A stretch of 64,000 nt of DNA from contig CADCXA010000006.1 of NCBI GenBank assembly GCA_902806565.1, forward strand, positions 2,542,001 to 2,606,000, read 5' to 3'. The position numbers and the translations under genes were made by a program. Below the pieces are notes generated by a model. It had not been told where the DNA came from, did not search any database, and saw only the letters and a list, made by a program, of their open reading frames with translations. Each line of letters begins with the position of its first letter. Positions within the stretch are counted from its first letter, which is position 1. Source of the DNA: Hypoxylon rubiginosum. Its lineage: Eukaryota > Ascomycota > Sordariomycetes > Xylariales > Hypoxylaceae. This document shows, piece after piece, positions 23,594 through 35,088 of the stretch.

Positions 23594-24454
23594 TTATCCT
23601 CTCCTCTCTTCCTCCTTCAGCCTTTCCACAAGCTTTGTCCTGAGAAAGTCGCTGAGACCTAATCTAGATTTAGACATGAGATTAGTAATGACATAATGCC
23701 AACAGGCCAGGTTAGCTGGGGATGCTTGGGCTGGATCACTCACATTCCCTCGTTAGTGACGATGCGGTAGGTTCCGCTAGGCTCGAACTCTCCTACGATG
23801 TTTCCAGACCCGTCCACTTCGATGCTACCCAATATATCTTCTGGCCACGCGATTCTCCCGTAGTCGGGTGGATTCCTCGAGTCGCTGAGGTGTATGTGAC
23901 CCCCAACGCCACCGCCGCCGGCGCCTCCTTGCGCGCTTGCTCCACCACCGCCGCCTCCGCCAGCACCACCTCCACCGCCCAACCCGGCCGCTGTGCCTCT
24001 TGTGTTTCGTTGCTTACGCTGTTGGGGAAAGAAGGCACCTCCAGAGCCCAGAGTTGCTCCGCCCGGCCCGGCAAAAGCTTGCGCTTGAGCCATTAGGTTC
24101 GGATCCCGCGCGGCATGCTTGCGAAGGACTTCCGTTAAGATCGAGAGGAATTCGTGGTTCTCGGAGAAGGACCGTGGTGTCGGTGGTAGTTCTGTCGTAG
24201 AGCCAATGGCCAGTCTATGTGATGGCGGTTCGGTGTCGAGGTATGTGAGCAGATGTCCATTCGTCATCGAGGCATTGCGAAAGACTTTCTTGAATAATGG
24301 TTGCTGTGAGAAAAAGATCACCTAAATCTGGGAATAGGACGTAGTATTAGAAAAGGCTACTGACTATATAGGGATTGGTGCTCAATGTAGAGACACCTCG
24401 ATGCGATATTAGTGCCCTATATGTTGGGACTATTCGGGCCCGTGATAATAGCAT
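23594..24454 (-). CDS. Conserved protein of unknown function, probably mitochondrial, Gly-rich centre
   Basis: Three exons (introns 24304-24364 and 23664-23743) give 239 aa. Exon 1 codes 30 residues rich in Arg and Ser with no acids (MLLSRARIVPTYRALISHRG), a likely mitochondrial presequence. Exon 2 carries FKKVFRNASMTNGHLLTYLD, a helical part (EFLSILTEVLRKHAARDPNL), a Gly/Ala-rich stretch of about 45 residues, and then IHLSDSRNPPDYGRIAWPED-ILGSIEVDGSGNIVGEFEPS-GTYRIVTNEG. Exon 3 completes the conserved end ILGLSDFLRTKLVERL. The last 80 residues look strongly conserved in type (turns, Gly, Pro) but I cannot name the family. The GTCAGT donor of the first intron is weak, so exon 1 is the least certain part. 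The gene is divergent from DPB2, 345 bp apart. Function is not inferred. Confidence 0.72.
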
Positions 24455-24799
24455 CTTGGTACTGCGAATTACATATGACAGAAAGAGTAGCAAAGCTTTG
24501 AATATTTCGCTGAGAGAGCTCGACTAAAGCTAATCCTTGACTGACGTAGTAGCACAGTTCACCATACGGTATGGTTAAATCCTAGGGTGTAGAATTGGGT
24601 GGGAATCCGAGTAGCGGGCACAGTGTGTAATAGAGTAATGGTTATCTTATCGATTAGCATATCCCTGCAGCTCAATTAACGCCCTCGACGCGTAGGAACG
24701 CGTCTTCAATCTAGAACCCATTAAAACACCAACTTTCATGTTAAGGAGAACATACGATCCACGGAGATGGTGATTTGAATAAATAAAAATCTCGTCAAG
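24455..24799. promoter_or_regulatory. Shared divergent promoter region (mitochondrial protein / DPB2)
   Basis: 345 bp between the two start codons, long enough only for compact regulatory DNA serving both genes. No defined promoter motif is asserted; the call rests on gene geometry. Confidence 0.5.
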
Positions 24800-27266
24800 A
24801 TGCAAGCAAGAAAGCCCCAAGCAGCGTCAATATTCGCGCCGAAAACACCTGCTCCCGCGAACCCAATTCCATCTTCTTCTCCAGCATTTGGTACACCCGC
24901 CCATTCCCTCAGGCCCTTCGCCGTAGCGCCGCCAACCAAGGCCACTATCCTGCCAATTCTTCTCCCGCCAGCCACATTAAGGCCATTAGCCTTCCGAACG
25001 TTCACGAAGAAGCATAGCTTAACCCTTACGTCATCTGCCCTACAAGAATTAGCTACCTTCATCGGTCGACATTGCGGTTCGGGATGGCGCGAAGAGGGTT
25101 TGGCAGAGAAGGTTCTCGAGGAAGTAGCCAAGAGCTGGAAGAACCGAAATGGAGGTGTAATAGTTGATGGCGCCAGCAACGAGCTGAAGGATATCCTTAA
25201 GACATTAGAAGGGAATATGAGCGGAGGAAGAATAGTGACGGGACGAGAACTAAATCGACAGAGCAGCTTGGTCCTAGATTCTAACCAAGAAGCCGACTTG
25301 ACGAACACGAGATTAGGACTAAGACCCACAAAGGCTCTGTCGCGTGGCGACAGTAACACCAGTTTCGGCATGTCAGGACTCGGTGTCGATGAAGAAGAGC
25401 TAGACGACGAGGCACTAAGCCACCCGAGGAAGTGGTTGAAAGTCATAAGTGCATACGATCAACCACGTCTATTATACAACGTCACCAAAAAACACTTCGA
25501 GAAGTACGCGTTCCCTCTATTACCATCTAAACAGTAAGGCTTATATCAAGTCTAGGGACTCCTCGAAAGCATCTTTGATGCCGCCAGCATCTCATAAAAC
25601 GACCCTATTCCGAAATAGATATAACGTCATACATCAGAGACTTCTCCGGAATGAATCATTTCAAAGTTCGACAGTAGCAAATACAAAAGCAGTACCGGCT
25701 TTAAAACGGTCTAATTCTTCGAGCTTGACTACCCAGCAATCTTATAAGATCACACCTATAGCAAACTTACTCGGCCGTCATGGCAGCCATCACATGCTCC
25801 TTGGTTTGTTGTCCGCTCTGCCAACCGGTAATCTAGCAATCAATGACTTGACCGGGACGATCTCGCTGGATTTAGCGCATGCCGTCGCCATACCCGAAGA
25901 CTCAGCCTGGTTCACGCCAGGCATGATCGTACTCGTCGACGGCGTGTACGAAGAAGAGGAAGAGTCAACCGGCAAAGGGCTCGGCGGCAGCAACGGTGTA
26001 GGCGGCATAATCGGTGGCCGGTTCCAGGGGTTCTTCATCGGCCAGCCGCCCTGCGAGAAGCGAAAGGCCACGCTCGGCGTTAGTGGACCAGACGACCATA
26101 CCATAGGGGGTGGGTTCGGCTGGATCGACTTCCTAGGCGTAGGCAGTGAACGCGCCGTGGGCTCCAAAATGCGGAAACTCGAACAGCGGATCATCCGCCA
26201 ATCCAAGCGCTCTCAACCGTCAACATTGGATTCTACTACAGAACCTCCAAGTTGCGCGCGCGTTGTAGTTATAGGCGAGTTAAACCTCGACCAACCGCGG
26301 GCTCTACAGGCCCTGCACAAGATCCTCACCGTCTACTCCACAGAGCCTGAGGGGAGCAGCCCCATGACCTTCGTCCTGACAGGCAATTTCACGCAGCATG
26401 CCGTCATGGCGGGCGGCGGCGCGTCCGGCGGCTCCGTGGAATACAAAGAGTACTTCGACGCGCTAGCATCGGTGCTCTCAGACTTCCCGACCCTGCTGCA
26501 AAGCGCCACCTTCGTGTTCGTGCCCGGCGACAACGACGGCTGGGCCTCGAGTTTCGGCGCCGGCGCCGCCGTGCCGCTGCCGCGCAAGCCCGTACCGGAC
26601 CTGTTCACGAGCCGCGTGCGGCGTGCCTTCGCGACGGCCAACGCCGAGCCCGGCGGCGGCACGAGGCCCGGCGGCGAGGCCGTCTGGACGAGCAACCCCG
26701 CGCGCCTGTCCGTCTTCGGCCCCGCTCACGAGATCGTGGTGTTCCGCGACGACATGTCGGCACGCATGCGCCGGACCGCCGTGCGCCTCAAGACCTCCTC
26801 AAGACTCGACGCCGACGACGAAGAGAACCAGGAGAACGAGCCGCCGGCCGCGACGGCGAACGGCGACGAGGAGGACGTCGACATGATGGCAAGCGCCCTC
26901 GACAGCACGGACGCCATGGACGTGGACTCGGTGGTGAAGCCAGCCGCAGCCGCGGAGCCCGCGGTCGCGCACGACGTGCGGACGGCGCGGAAGCTCGTCA
27001 AGACGGTGCTGGACCAGGGGTACCTGTGCCCGTTCCGGCACGCGATCCGTCCCGCGCACTGGGACCACGCGACGGCGCTGCACCTGTACCCGCTGCCGAC
27101 AGCCATGGTGCTCGCGGACCCCACGGCGCCGCCCTTCTGCGTCACGTACGAGGGCTGCCACGTCATGAACCCGGGCGCCGTGCTGGTGGCCGGGCGCAGA
27201 GGCGTCGGCAGGTGGATCGAGTACGAGCTGGGCCGCACGGGCAGGGTTAGGGAGTGCTTATTCTAA
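24800..27266 (+). CDS. DPB2: DNA polymerase epsilon subunit B
   Basis: Second subunit of the leading-strand replicative polymerase, needed to assemble Pol epsilon with the CMG helicase. Two exons (intron 25504-25555, 52 bp, GTACGC...CTAG) give 804 aa. Exon 1 codes the N-terminal helical domain (LAFRTFTKKHSLTLTSSALQ) and KWLKVISAYDQPRLLYNVTK. The splice joins KKHFEK to DSSKASLMPPASHKT, followed by the family block FRNRYNVIHQRLLRNESF and KITPIANLLGRHGSHHMLLG. The later part is the OB fold plus the inactive calcineurin-like phosphoesterase domain (CARVVVIGELNLDQPRALQA, FVFVPGDNDGW). An acidic insert (about residues 660-700; ADDEENQENEPPA) and the conserved end (DQGYLCPFRHAIRPAHWDH, YEGCHVMNPGA) complete it. 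From about 26300 the coding DNA becomes very GC-rich compared with the first half. Confidence 0.94.
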
Positions 27267-28142
27267 GGCGGGGGGGAGGGCTTGATGGACAAGATAGAGG
27301 AAGACGAAGTACATGCATTCATATGGATGTCTACGGAGTACACCGTATGTTGTTGCCCCTGCTCTATTGATATGATGGTAGCTTGTATATGCGAGTTGAA
27401 TATGAACATGAGCTAATGATAGGGGTTGACATGACTTAGCATAGCATACATAACATGGGTAGCTAAACGAACATTCATGATCTAATAGTGGCTTCGGAAA
27501 GCCGGGATTGTCTATATATAATAGAAAAAGGCCAGCCTCTTGGTCTCAACCATCACGCTTATAGGCAAGTTTGCTTATGAAGCGTAAACAGATAATAGTT
27601 TACAACATTCTAATACCGACCTAGAAGCTATTATTTGTTTAGCTGGGTTTTCTACGCAGGACTCCTGTTGGCCTCGTCTTCGATAAACACAGACGTTAAA
27701 CCAGCTTCTAATCCGAAAATGCCGTGTACGTTACACATCATACAAACAATAATCATTCCACAGTCTTCGTAGTTCTCTATCAAGCAAATCCTACGTCTAG
27801 CTCCGAAGGTATCGACATAGATCAAGTAATATATACAGATTAAAAAGTCATGATCGAGCTTCCGTGCCCACGCCCACGGTAGCGGGACAGGAGACAGGAG
27901 ACAGGGGATAGGAAGAGGAGTCGTCAATACCCCGAGATACCCCAGATCTTTAGCAGGCTAAATACAAGAACCTCCACAATTTGACGGAGAATTATAGATC
28001 TATTCGGGCGAATTGGGTAGGATTACCGAGGAGAGCTATTGCTATTAGTTGCTATTGCCAATACCCCCATTGGAATAAATAGCATGCAACCTCGTCGCAA
28101 ACACACACGCCTCGAGCGGGCCGTATATATAGAAAGCCCACG
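27267..28142. other. Intergenic, DPB2 3' flank and GH43 promoter
   Basis: 876 bp. It includes a GGGACAGGAGACAGGAGACA purine repeat near 27881-27905 and a TATATATAG run at 28124-28132, which is too close to the GH43 ATG (about 10 bp) to be that start's TATA box. No gene is seen; a 91-codon minus-strand frame has no features. Confidence 0.5.
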
Positions 28143-29918
28143 ATGAAGCCCTTCTCACTATCAAGTGCCGCCGGCCTGGCATTTCTCGCGTCGGCGGCCT
28201 CGTCGAGGACGGTAGGACGGCCAGACAACTCTACTTACTACAACCCCGTCCTCCCCGGCTGGCACTCGGACCCGTCGTGCACGCAGGTCGACGGGACCTT
28301 CTTCTGCGCGACGTCGACCTTCATCTCGTTCCCGGGGATCCCCATCTACGCATCCAGGGACCTCATCAACTGGAAGCTCGTCAGCCACGCGTGGAACCGC
28401 GAGAGCCAGCTCCCGGGCGTGAGCTGGAACACGACGGGTCAGCAGCAGGGCATGTACGCGCCGACGCTGCGGCACCACGACGGCGAGTTCTACGTCGTCT
28501 GCGAGTACCTCGTGACGAACAACAACATCGGCGTCGTGTTCCGGTCGGCGGACCCGTTCAGCGACGCGGCGTGGGGCGACCCGGTGCTATTCGACGCCGG
28601 CACGATCGACCCGGACCTGTTCTGGGACGACGACGGCAGGGCGTACGTCGCGACGCAGGGCATCGTGCTCCAGGAGATCGACCTGGAAACGGGGGAGCTG
28701 AGCCGGCCGCCCGTCAGCTTGTGGAACGGGACCGGGGGCGTGTGGCCCGAGGGCCCGCACCTGTACAGGAAGGACGGCTGGTACTACCTGCTGATCGCCG
28801 AGGGCGGCACGGAGCTGGACCACTCGATCACCATGGCGCGGTCGCGCAATCTTACCGGGCCCTACGAGGCGTACGAGCGCAACCCGGTCCTGACGAACCG
28901 CGGCACGGACGAGTACTTCCAGACGGTGGGCCACGGCGACCTGTTCCGGGACGCCGCCGGCAGCTGGTGGGGGATGTCGCTGGCGACGCGCTCGGGCCCC
29001 GCGTGGGAGGTCTACCCCATGGGCCGCGAGGCCGTGCTCTTCCCCGTGACGTGGGACGACGGCGAGTGGCCGGTCCTGCAGCCGGTCCGCGGCGAGATGA
29101 GCGGGTGGACTCTACCCCCTACCAGCCGCGAGGTGCCCGGCGACGGCCCCTTCAACTCGGACCCCGACGTGTACGACTTCGAGGCGGGCACGCCTATCCC
29201 GCGCAACCTGGTATACTGGCGCGTCCCCCGCGAGGGCGCCTTCGCCGTGACCGCCGGCGGCCTGCGGGTCGTGCCCAGCCGGAACAACCTAACGGGCACG
29301 CCGTACTCCGAGGCGACCCCCGAGCTCAGCGGCCAGCAGGGCCTATCTTTTATCGGCCGCCGGCAGACCGACACGCTCTTCGCCTTCAGCGTGGACCTGA
29401 CCTTCCGCCCGCGGCAGGCCGGCCAGGAAGCCGGCGTCGCGGTGTTCCTAACGCAGGTCAACCACATCGACCTAGGCGTCGTCCTGCTACCCGGTGAAGG
29501 CTCCAACTCGTCGTGCGCGTCGCGGCGGAAGCAGGAAGCAGCTGAGACGAGGCAGCTAGCGCTCCGGTTCCGCGCCGAAGGGACAGGAGAGCCCCCCTCC
29601 CCTAAAATCGTCGCCGTTCCCACGGATTGGCTGGACGCGGGACCCATACGGCTCTCGATCGAGGCCGCCAACGCGACGCACTACAGCCTCGCCGCCGCGC
29701 CGGCTGCGGACCCGGACGCCCGTGTCGTCGTCGGCACGGCGTCGGCGGCGCTGGTGAGCGGCGGGAACGGGTCCTTCGTCGGAAGTCTAGTCGGCGCCTA
29801 CGCGACGTGCAACGGGGCTGGTGCCGGGGTGGAGTGTCCCGAGGGCGGGGATGCGTATTTTAACCGCTGGAGATATTCGGGTTTAGGTCAGTACGTCTCG
29901 GAGACTGAGATAGTATAA
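28143..29918 (+). CDS. Secreted glycoside hydrolase family 43 (beta-xylosidase / arabinofuranosidase type)
   Basis: Single-exon gene of 591 aa with a signal peptide (MKPFSLSSAAGLAFLASAAS). The five-bladed beta-propeller shows the three acidic residues of GH43: D43 in NPVLPGWHSDPS, D156 in AGTIDPDLFWDDDG and E203 in GGVWPEGPHLYRK. Other family blocks are FCATSTFISFPGIPIYASRD, GMYAPTLRHHDGEFYVV and DEYFQTVGHGDLFRDAAGSW. After about residue 325 there is a C-terminal beta-sandwich-like domain (LSFIGRRQTDTLFAFSVDLT) as in GH43 xylosidases that act on hemicellulose side chains or xylo-oligomers. Many N-glycosylation sequons support secretion. The coding DNA is very GC-rich. The exact substrate cannot be read; carbon-source regulation would be expected but no site is claimed. 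Confidence 0.93.
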   Translation: MKPFSLSSAAGLAFLASAASSRTVGRPDNSTYYNPVLPGWHSDPSCTQVDGTFFCATSTFISFPGIPIYASRDLINWKLVSHAWNRESQLPGVSWNTTGQQQGMYAPTLRHHDGEFYVVCEYLVTNNNIGVVFRSADPFSDAAWGDPVLFDAGTIDPDLFWDDDGRAYVATQGIVLQEIDLETGELSRPPVSLWNGTGGVWPEGPHLYRKDGWYYLLIAEGGTELDHSITMARSRNLTGPYEAYERNPVLTNRGTDEYFQTVGHGDLFRDAAGSWWGMSLATRSGPAWEVYPMGREAVLFPVTWDDGEWPVLQPVRGEMSGWTLPPTSREVPGDGPFNSDPDVYDFEAGTPIPRNLVYWRVPREGAFAVTAGGLRVVPSRNNLTGTPYSEATPELSGQQGLSFIGRRQTDTLFAFSVDLTFRPRQAGQEAGVAVFLTQVNHIDLGVVLLPGEGSNSSCASRRKQEAAETRQLALRFRAEGTGEPPSPKIVAVPTDWLDAGPIRLSIEAANATHYSLAAAPAADPDARVVVGTASAALVSGGNGSFVGSLVGAYATCNGAGAGVECPEGGDAYFNRWRYSGLGQYVSETEIV

Positions 29919-30739
29919 ATAACACTGGTTGTGTGACCAAAGTAATATCAGTAATACCTAATGAATCGTAGCATGCGCCGGTCTCTGGAGAGACGCTCAG
30001 GCTTGATCGTGCTTTCGATTCACCTGCCATCGTAAAATAATTCATACGCGAATTCTTCATAGGGATATGCTAAAGGTAAGATTCAGAGAAGCGTTCGGAT
30101 TATCAAGTGTAGCTAGAGTCATTAGATCAATGGGTGACATTTTAAACATCACTATAATCTTTGACCAATTCTGCAATTCGAACAGGACATTCAACTCTCT
30201 CATATATCCTAGAACCGGGTATATTTTTATCTGTTGAAACTAAACTTAAGTCTAAGGAACTACGTATATACCAACTAGCTGCTAGGCGGGTTAGGGTTAT
30301 AATAGCCGTTACCCCTTTATGGAACCTATAAGCGTCCACACTACAATTCCTACCTGGAATCACGAGATCATAGGCAAAGGACAACCGAGTTAAAAACGAA
30401 GCTGGTGAAAAAATTTAAGGCGAATGATCAAATAGGCGAGAACTAGTTAGGTTTGCTCGTCCTCGTCATTTGAAACTCAGCAATCGTATTCTGTTGCTAT
30501 GTAGGGAATCTCTTCGCCACCTGGAGATCACCCCTCGCGGAAATCCCTTTGATTCTCGTCGTCAAAACTTTTCCTTTCACCCTATGGCCTCACGGCGAAT
30601 TATATAGACACGAAGTAGACTCTCCAGTGATGCAATATGATACAACAACAAACGAAAACCTCAAAACATAACGCCAACACCCCAATGTGCATCAATGTCC
30701 TTCGAAGGATATACTCCGTGCGTTTTGCATGCCAATTAT
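29919..30739. other. Convergent 3' region, GH43 / NUP133
   Basis: 820 bp between the two stop codons, AT-rich. An 80-codon minus-strand frame at 30142-30384 lacks an ATG and is not supported. Confidence 0.5.
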
Positions 30740-33700
30740 CTAATGTGTTTTGCCGTTTTGTCCATTCATTCCATCCAACGCCTTGGGTTGCCTCTTCGCC
30801 GACCCGGTTATAGACCTGGGTGAGCTCGGAGCCGCCCCGGCCGCAGTGGTTTCGTCGTATTGCTGATCTACGGCGTCTTCGGCAAACTTCCTCGTCTCCT
30901 TGGCCCACTGGTCTAGCCGGTGCTTCTCGATGTACTTGAGGAGATTGTTATTCTCCCATCTCATAACCTCGAGCACCTTCTCGCGGTAGCCCTTCTCCAT
31001 TTGCTCAAACCGTCGATCAAGGGTTTCGGTGTGTACCCCAGCAGCCTCCGACGGCTGTAATCGTCGGTAATCATTCTTGTCGCCACCACTTTGTTCTAAT
31101 TTTCTCGTCAGTTACAATTCCGGCTGTTACAGAACAACATGATAGATGTCACTTACGACTCGCATATAATGTACAGTAGAACGAAAAGAGATGCGTCTGA
31201 CCAAGGATCTCGGCAATATCGTTGTCGTTCTTGAGTGTGGTGTTGTTAAGTTGTGTCCAGTCTTCCTTCACGTAGCATCGCCGCCAGATCAGTCGCTCGG
31301 CCTGGACGCGCTCTGCGCCTTGGAGGCCATTGTAAGCTACGCGAAGGGCTGAGAAGAACTGGTCGGGCATGTGATCCTTGGTCTCCGGCGGTAGGGTGAT
31401 CAAGGTAAGGAGATCGATTAGCGTCAAGGGGTCTAGAGCTTCATGATTGATAAGTCGTCGCAATGCGTCGTCGAATATCTGCGAAAGTATCTTGTACTTC
31501 TTGGGAATCTTGAGCGCAAATGTCTCTTGCACCAGGCTCAATTCCTCTCCTTCAAGCGCCACACTGATGACAGGACGGATTTGGGTGTTATAGAGTCCGT
31601 CCTGGACTTCAATGATCGCAAGCTCCTTGTCGATAGCATCCACTTGCGCGTCGTCGGCAGTCCCGTTGATATTGACGTCTTGGAGACTCGTAGAAGCTTT
31701 GCTGGAAGGTCGGGAAGACTCAGCCATCCTAGCTAGCTTACCTAGGCTCAGCTCGATCTTTTTGTTCCAGACTTGCTGCTCACGTGCTAGACCGAGGTCG
31801 AGGAGGGTGTTAGCAGCGTGGTCGATGTCTTCTTCGTCAATGACATCGTTAATCCATGAAACTTTGGCCAGTTCGGGCTTCGTTCGAAGATACATCGTCT
31901 TGTACTTCTTATCACCGGTATAGTCGAGCAGGGTATCAACCCCGAATGAGGTCAAGAGATATTCGTAGTAAGGGAAGGCGAAATCTTTGCCATAAGTTGC
32001 GAAACACTGACGAACTTGATCTTCTCTCGCATCCACCTTCGACTCCAACTGATCAATCTGCTCTGGAGAAAGGCCAGGTGTGCCAAGCTGGGTTTGGAGC
32101 GCGTGGATTTCGCGAATTAGGATCTCCGCTAGGGCAGCAAGCGACTCATGATTCTCAGCAATCCTGATTCCGGCTTCCCAGTTTTCGGTTTGTGCAAGGA
32201 GGACTACCTTAGCATATCGATCCTGTTCGTAGATGCGCTCGTAATTCTGACCATCTACAGCCTTCTTGGGGTCGTCGCTTGACACATACGAACGGGCTAA
32301 TTCTTGGACGACAGTGAGATACACCTCAGTCATTTGTGGCAAGAGCTCACGAATTCTCTGGATGGACACATCTTGTCTTTCAGACTCGGCTGCCCAGTGT
32401 TGCTTAACCCACTCGGTAGAGAGTTCTACTTGACGCTTTACATTGTTGGCAATGAAAGGATGGCAGGTCCAAGGCGTCGGCAGTCCATTGTAGCCGCTGG
32501 CTAGAATTCCATGCTCCAGCTTTTCGTTTCCTAGACCGTACAGGTCGAGGTTCTTTGTGCGAAACCTAAAGGCATCCTGTATTGCGCTATTGTATATTTC
32601 TGCCGCCTCGTATATCAGACACGTTAGGGAGGCTTGGTCTAGGTTGGCTTTTGAGTTGTGCTTGATAACTTCGTAGGCCCATGCGATGAAGATATCCATG
32701 CGGTCGGCATCACGAATAAACCAATGGCGCAACTCGTCCACTTCCCCCTTTGCGGCGTTCGGCTCTGACTTTTCTTCGGATCGAATGTACTCAACAATCT
32801 CAGCCACAATGCTCTTCTTAGAATTTGCAGGCCGGAGATTGGTGAAGTCTTCGTGCTTGTGCCATATTACATTCGCAACGTGTAGCTTCTCTGCATTCCA
32901 GAGGAGCTGCCACTTTGTGACGCGGTCGAGATTCACTTTAAGACTCTTGATCTGCGTCATGATCTTCTCCAGGTACTGCACACGCTCCTTGATGTTGGTG
33001 TCAACTCGTGCTGCTAAAGTTGAGAACTGCTTGCCGGTAGAAGTCAGAATTTCCTGACTTAATTCCAGAGCTGCCGCGCCGTACTCTGCATCGGTAAAGC
33101 GGAGGCCATGCTGAACATCAAACACAAGCGGGTTGTCTTCTTTGACGCCAAAAAACACGGCTTGCTCGAGCTTGATTTTAGCCGTGACCTCGGGTGGCCT
33201 CTCACTCGCGAATCGTTCCACGTCGGTTACGGCAATACGGAGAGTGCCCGCCCCCCGAACCAAGAGCACAGCAGCCGGGTTCTTGGGCCTAATACGAGAC
33301 ATTCTCCCTTCGGTAGTGTTGAAGCCATGTCCTTGAGGTTCTTCGATGCCAGACCCAACGATCTCAAGTGTAGGGTCTGCGCGCAAGTCGACAACGTCCT
33401 CGAACGATGCAGGTAGGAGGTGGTTATCCTCGAGTATCTGGGAGTCGGGGGAGTCGGGAGGTTGCGCAATCGAAGCTACCACAGCAGCATGATCAAACAC
33501 GAGGAAAGCGATTATATTCGGTCGCGGCAAATACAATCGGGGTTTGGCAAGAGCATGCGGATCTGGTGGAGTGGAATAAGCCGATATAGGTCGAACCATG
33601 CCAACGTCAATCGGATTCTCCGGTGAGATGCTGGTAGATAACACGACTTCGACGAGGGTATATCGGCATGATTGCTTGCTAGATAGAGAAACGAGAAGTA

Positions 33701-35088
33701 GTAGGTGTTGTTGGTCTTCGGACTCTGGCGATTGACGTAGTTGACTCATGTCGCTGTACTTCTGATGTAGATCTCTGGGAACAAATGAAAAGTCAAGTAT
33801 CTTCAACGACTCGGCGGGTAAGCGGGCGTTAGCCTTGTCTACCTGCTGGATGGCATCCAGAATGGTGCCGCGAGCATCCACCTCGGCTAGGAGGTCGTGG
33901 TGACCTCCGCGATGGACCCTCCACGAATGTAGCCGGCCTTTTGAAGTCACAGCAACAACGGCGCACTCGCCCTGCCTGGAAGACCGTTCTGATCGTATGG
34001 CCGCGATGTCTCCCTGTACGGAAGCATGAGAAAGCGCATGCCGAATACTACCGAAGAACCCGTTACTGGCCGGGCCAAGGTTGGTGCGCAAGAACTGGTT
34101 CGATATTTTGGGGCGACCCTGGGCGTCTCGTACACTCAAATAGGCCATACGTCCACTACTAAAGGTCAGAATGAAGCTGGCCGCCGATTCGGCGTGGATA
34201 ATCTGATTGATGAGCTCCCCCGAGAACATTCCGGTGACCGAATCCTCGATCCCATTTCGCTGCTGTCGCATGAAGTCCAAGGTCGTCGCGCTTGATATCG
34301 ATTCCCAGTACGTGACTTTGCCGCTACTGGGCATCACTACCACTAAGCCTGGTTCGGAAGAAGACGCGGATTGGGGAACGAGGGCGCCTAACGGAAGGCG
34401 GTCGGTCGAGTGTTTCGAAGGATACGGTAGGGTGAAGGTGAAAGACTCGGGAGATGGGGTATGCGTCGCGTATGGCCACACGACAGCATGAGTATGGGAG
34501 AGGCTCAGGGCATAGCCCGTGGAACTATCAACAAACCCATGTTGGCGACCTATAAAGTTTTATTAGCTATATACACTGCGAGCGGTGAGGTGGATGATAT
34601 GCGACATACTCGTAGCGTCTAGCTTTAGTCGGTCTGGTAGAGCCGGAAGTTTCCTTACATCGAACGCAATGTTGGTTGACTGTAACAGATTGGCATGTTA
34701 ATATTAATCATCTTGACACGAGGTCGTCGCGGGTTCTTAAACTACTGGGACTTACCAGAAGTATACTACCGTCTCCCTTGCTAAGACGCTCACCAGGCCG
34801 GGCCTTCTTGGAACGAAAACTGAGCTCCTGTTTCGATGCAGGGGATTCCTCGATTCCATCCTGTTTCAGCTCGACCATCGAAGGTCTTGCAGACTTGACC
34901 TCGTACGTCTCCGGGGTAGTAGTGGGATTTACGAAGGTCTGGTCATTCAATGGTATTCTCTGTCGCTTCGCTTTTGGTTGCTGCGGTGAGTTGTCCGAGC
35001 TCAAAGGCCTCTGACGTCTTCGGCCACGAGTAGTAGTCGAAGCCAGAGACGCGGTCTCGGCGCCGTTATGCACAGTCGCGGAAAACAT
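30740..35088 (-). CDS. NUP133: Nucleoporin Nup133 (Y-complex of the nuclear pore)
   Basis: Scaffold nucleoporin at the stem tip of the Nup84/Nup107-160 Y-complex. Four exons (introns 34680-34755, 34550-34609, 31096-31156) give 1383 aa, within the family range. The N-terminus is basic and disordered (TTRGRRRQRPLSSD...KAKRQRIPLND). A beta-propeller follows, joined over the first splices (STNIAFDVRKLPALPDRLKL, then SRQHGFVDSSTGYALSLSHT and FTLPYPSKHSTDRLPLGALV). The C-terminal two thirds are alpha-helical solenoid, including KFSTLAARVDTNIKERVQYL, NGLPTPWTCHPFIANNVKRQ and GKDFAFPYYEYLLTSFGVD. Exon 4 supplies the conserved helical end (ETLDRRFEQMEKGYREKVLE) and a Ser/Pro tail. Without the last intron the protein would stop early at YASRK. 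It is divergent from AFG1. Confidence 0.92.

Noticed and set aside
28277..29497. 406-codon plus-strand frame inside GH43
   Set aside because: Out-of-frame Arg/Pro-rich shadow caused by high GC; GH43 catalytic residues are in the other frame.
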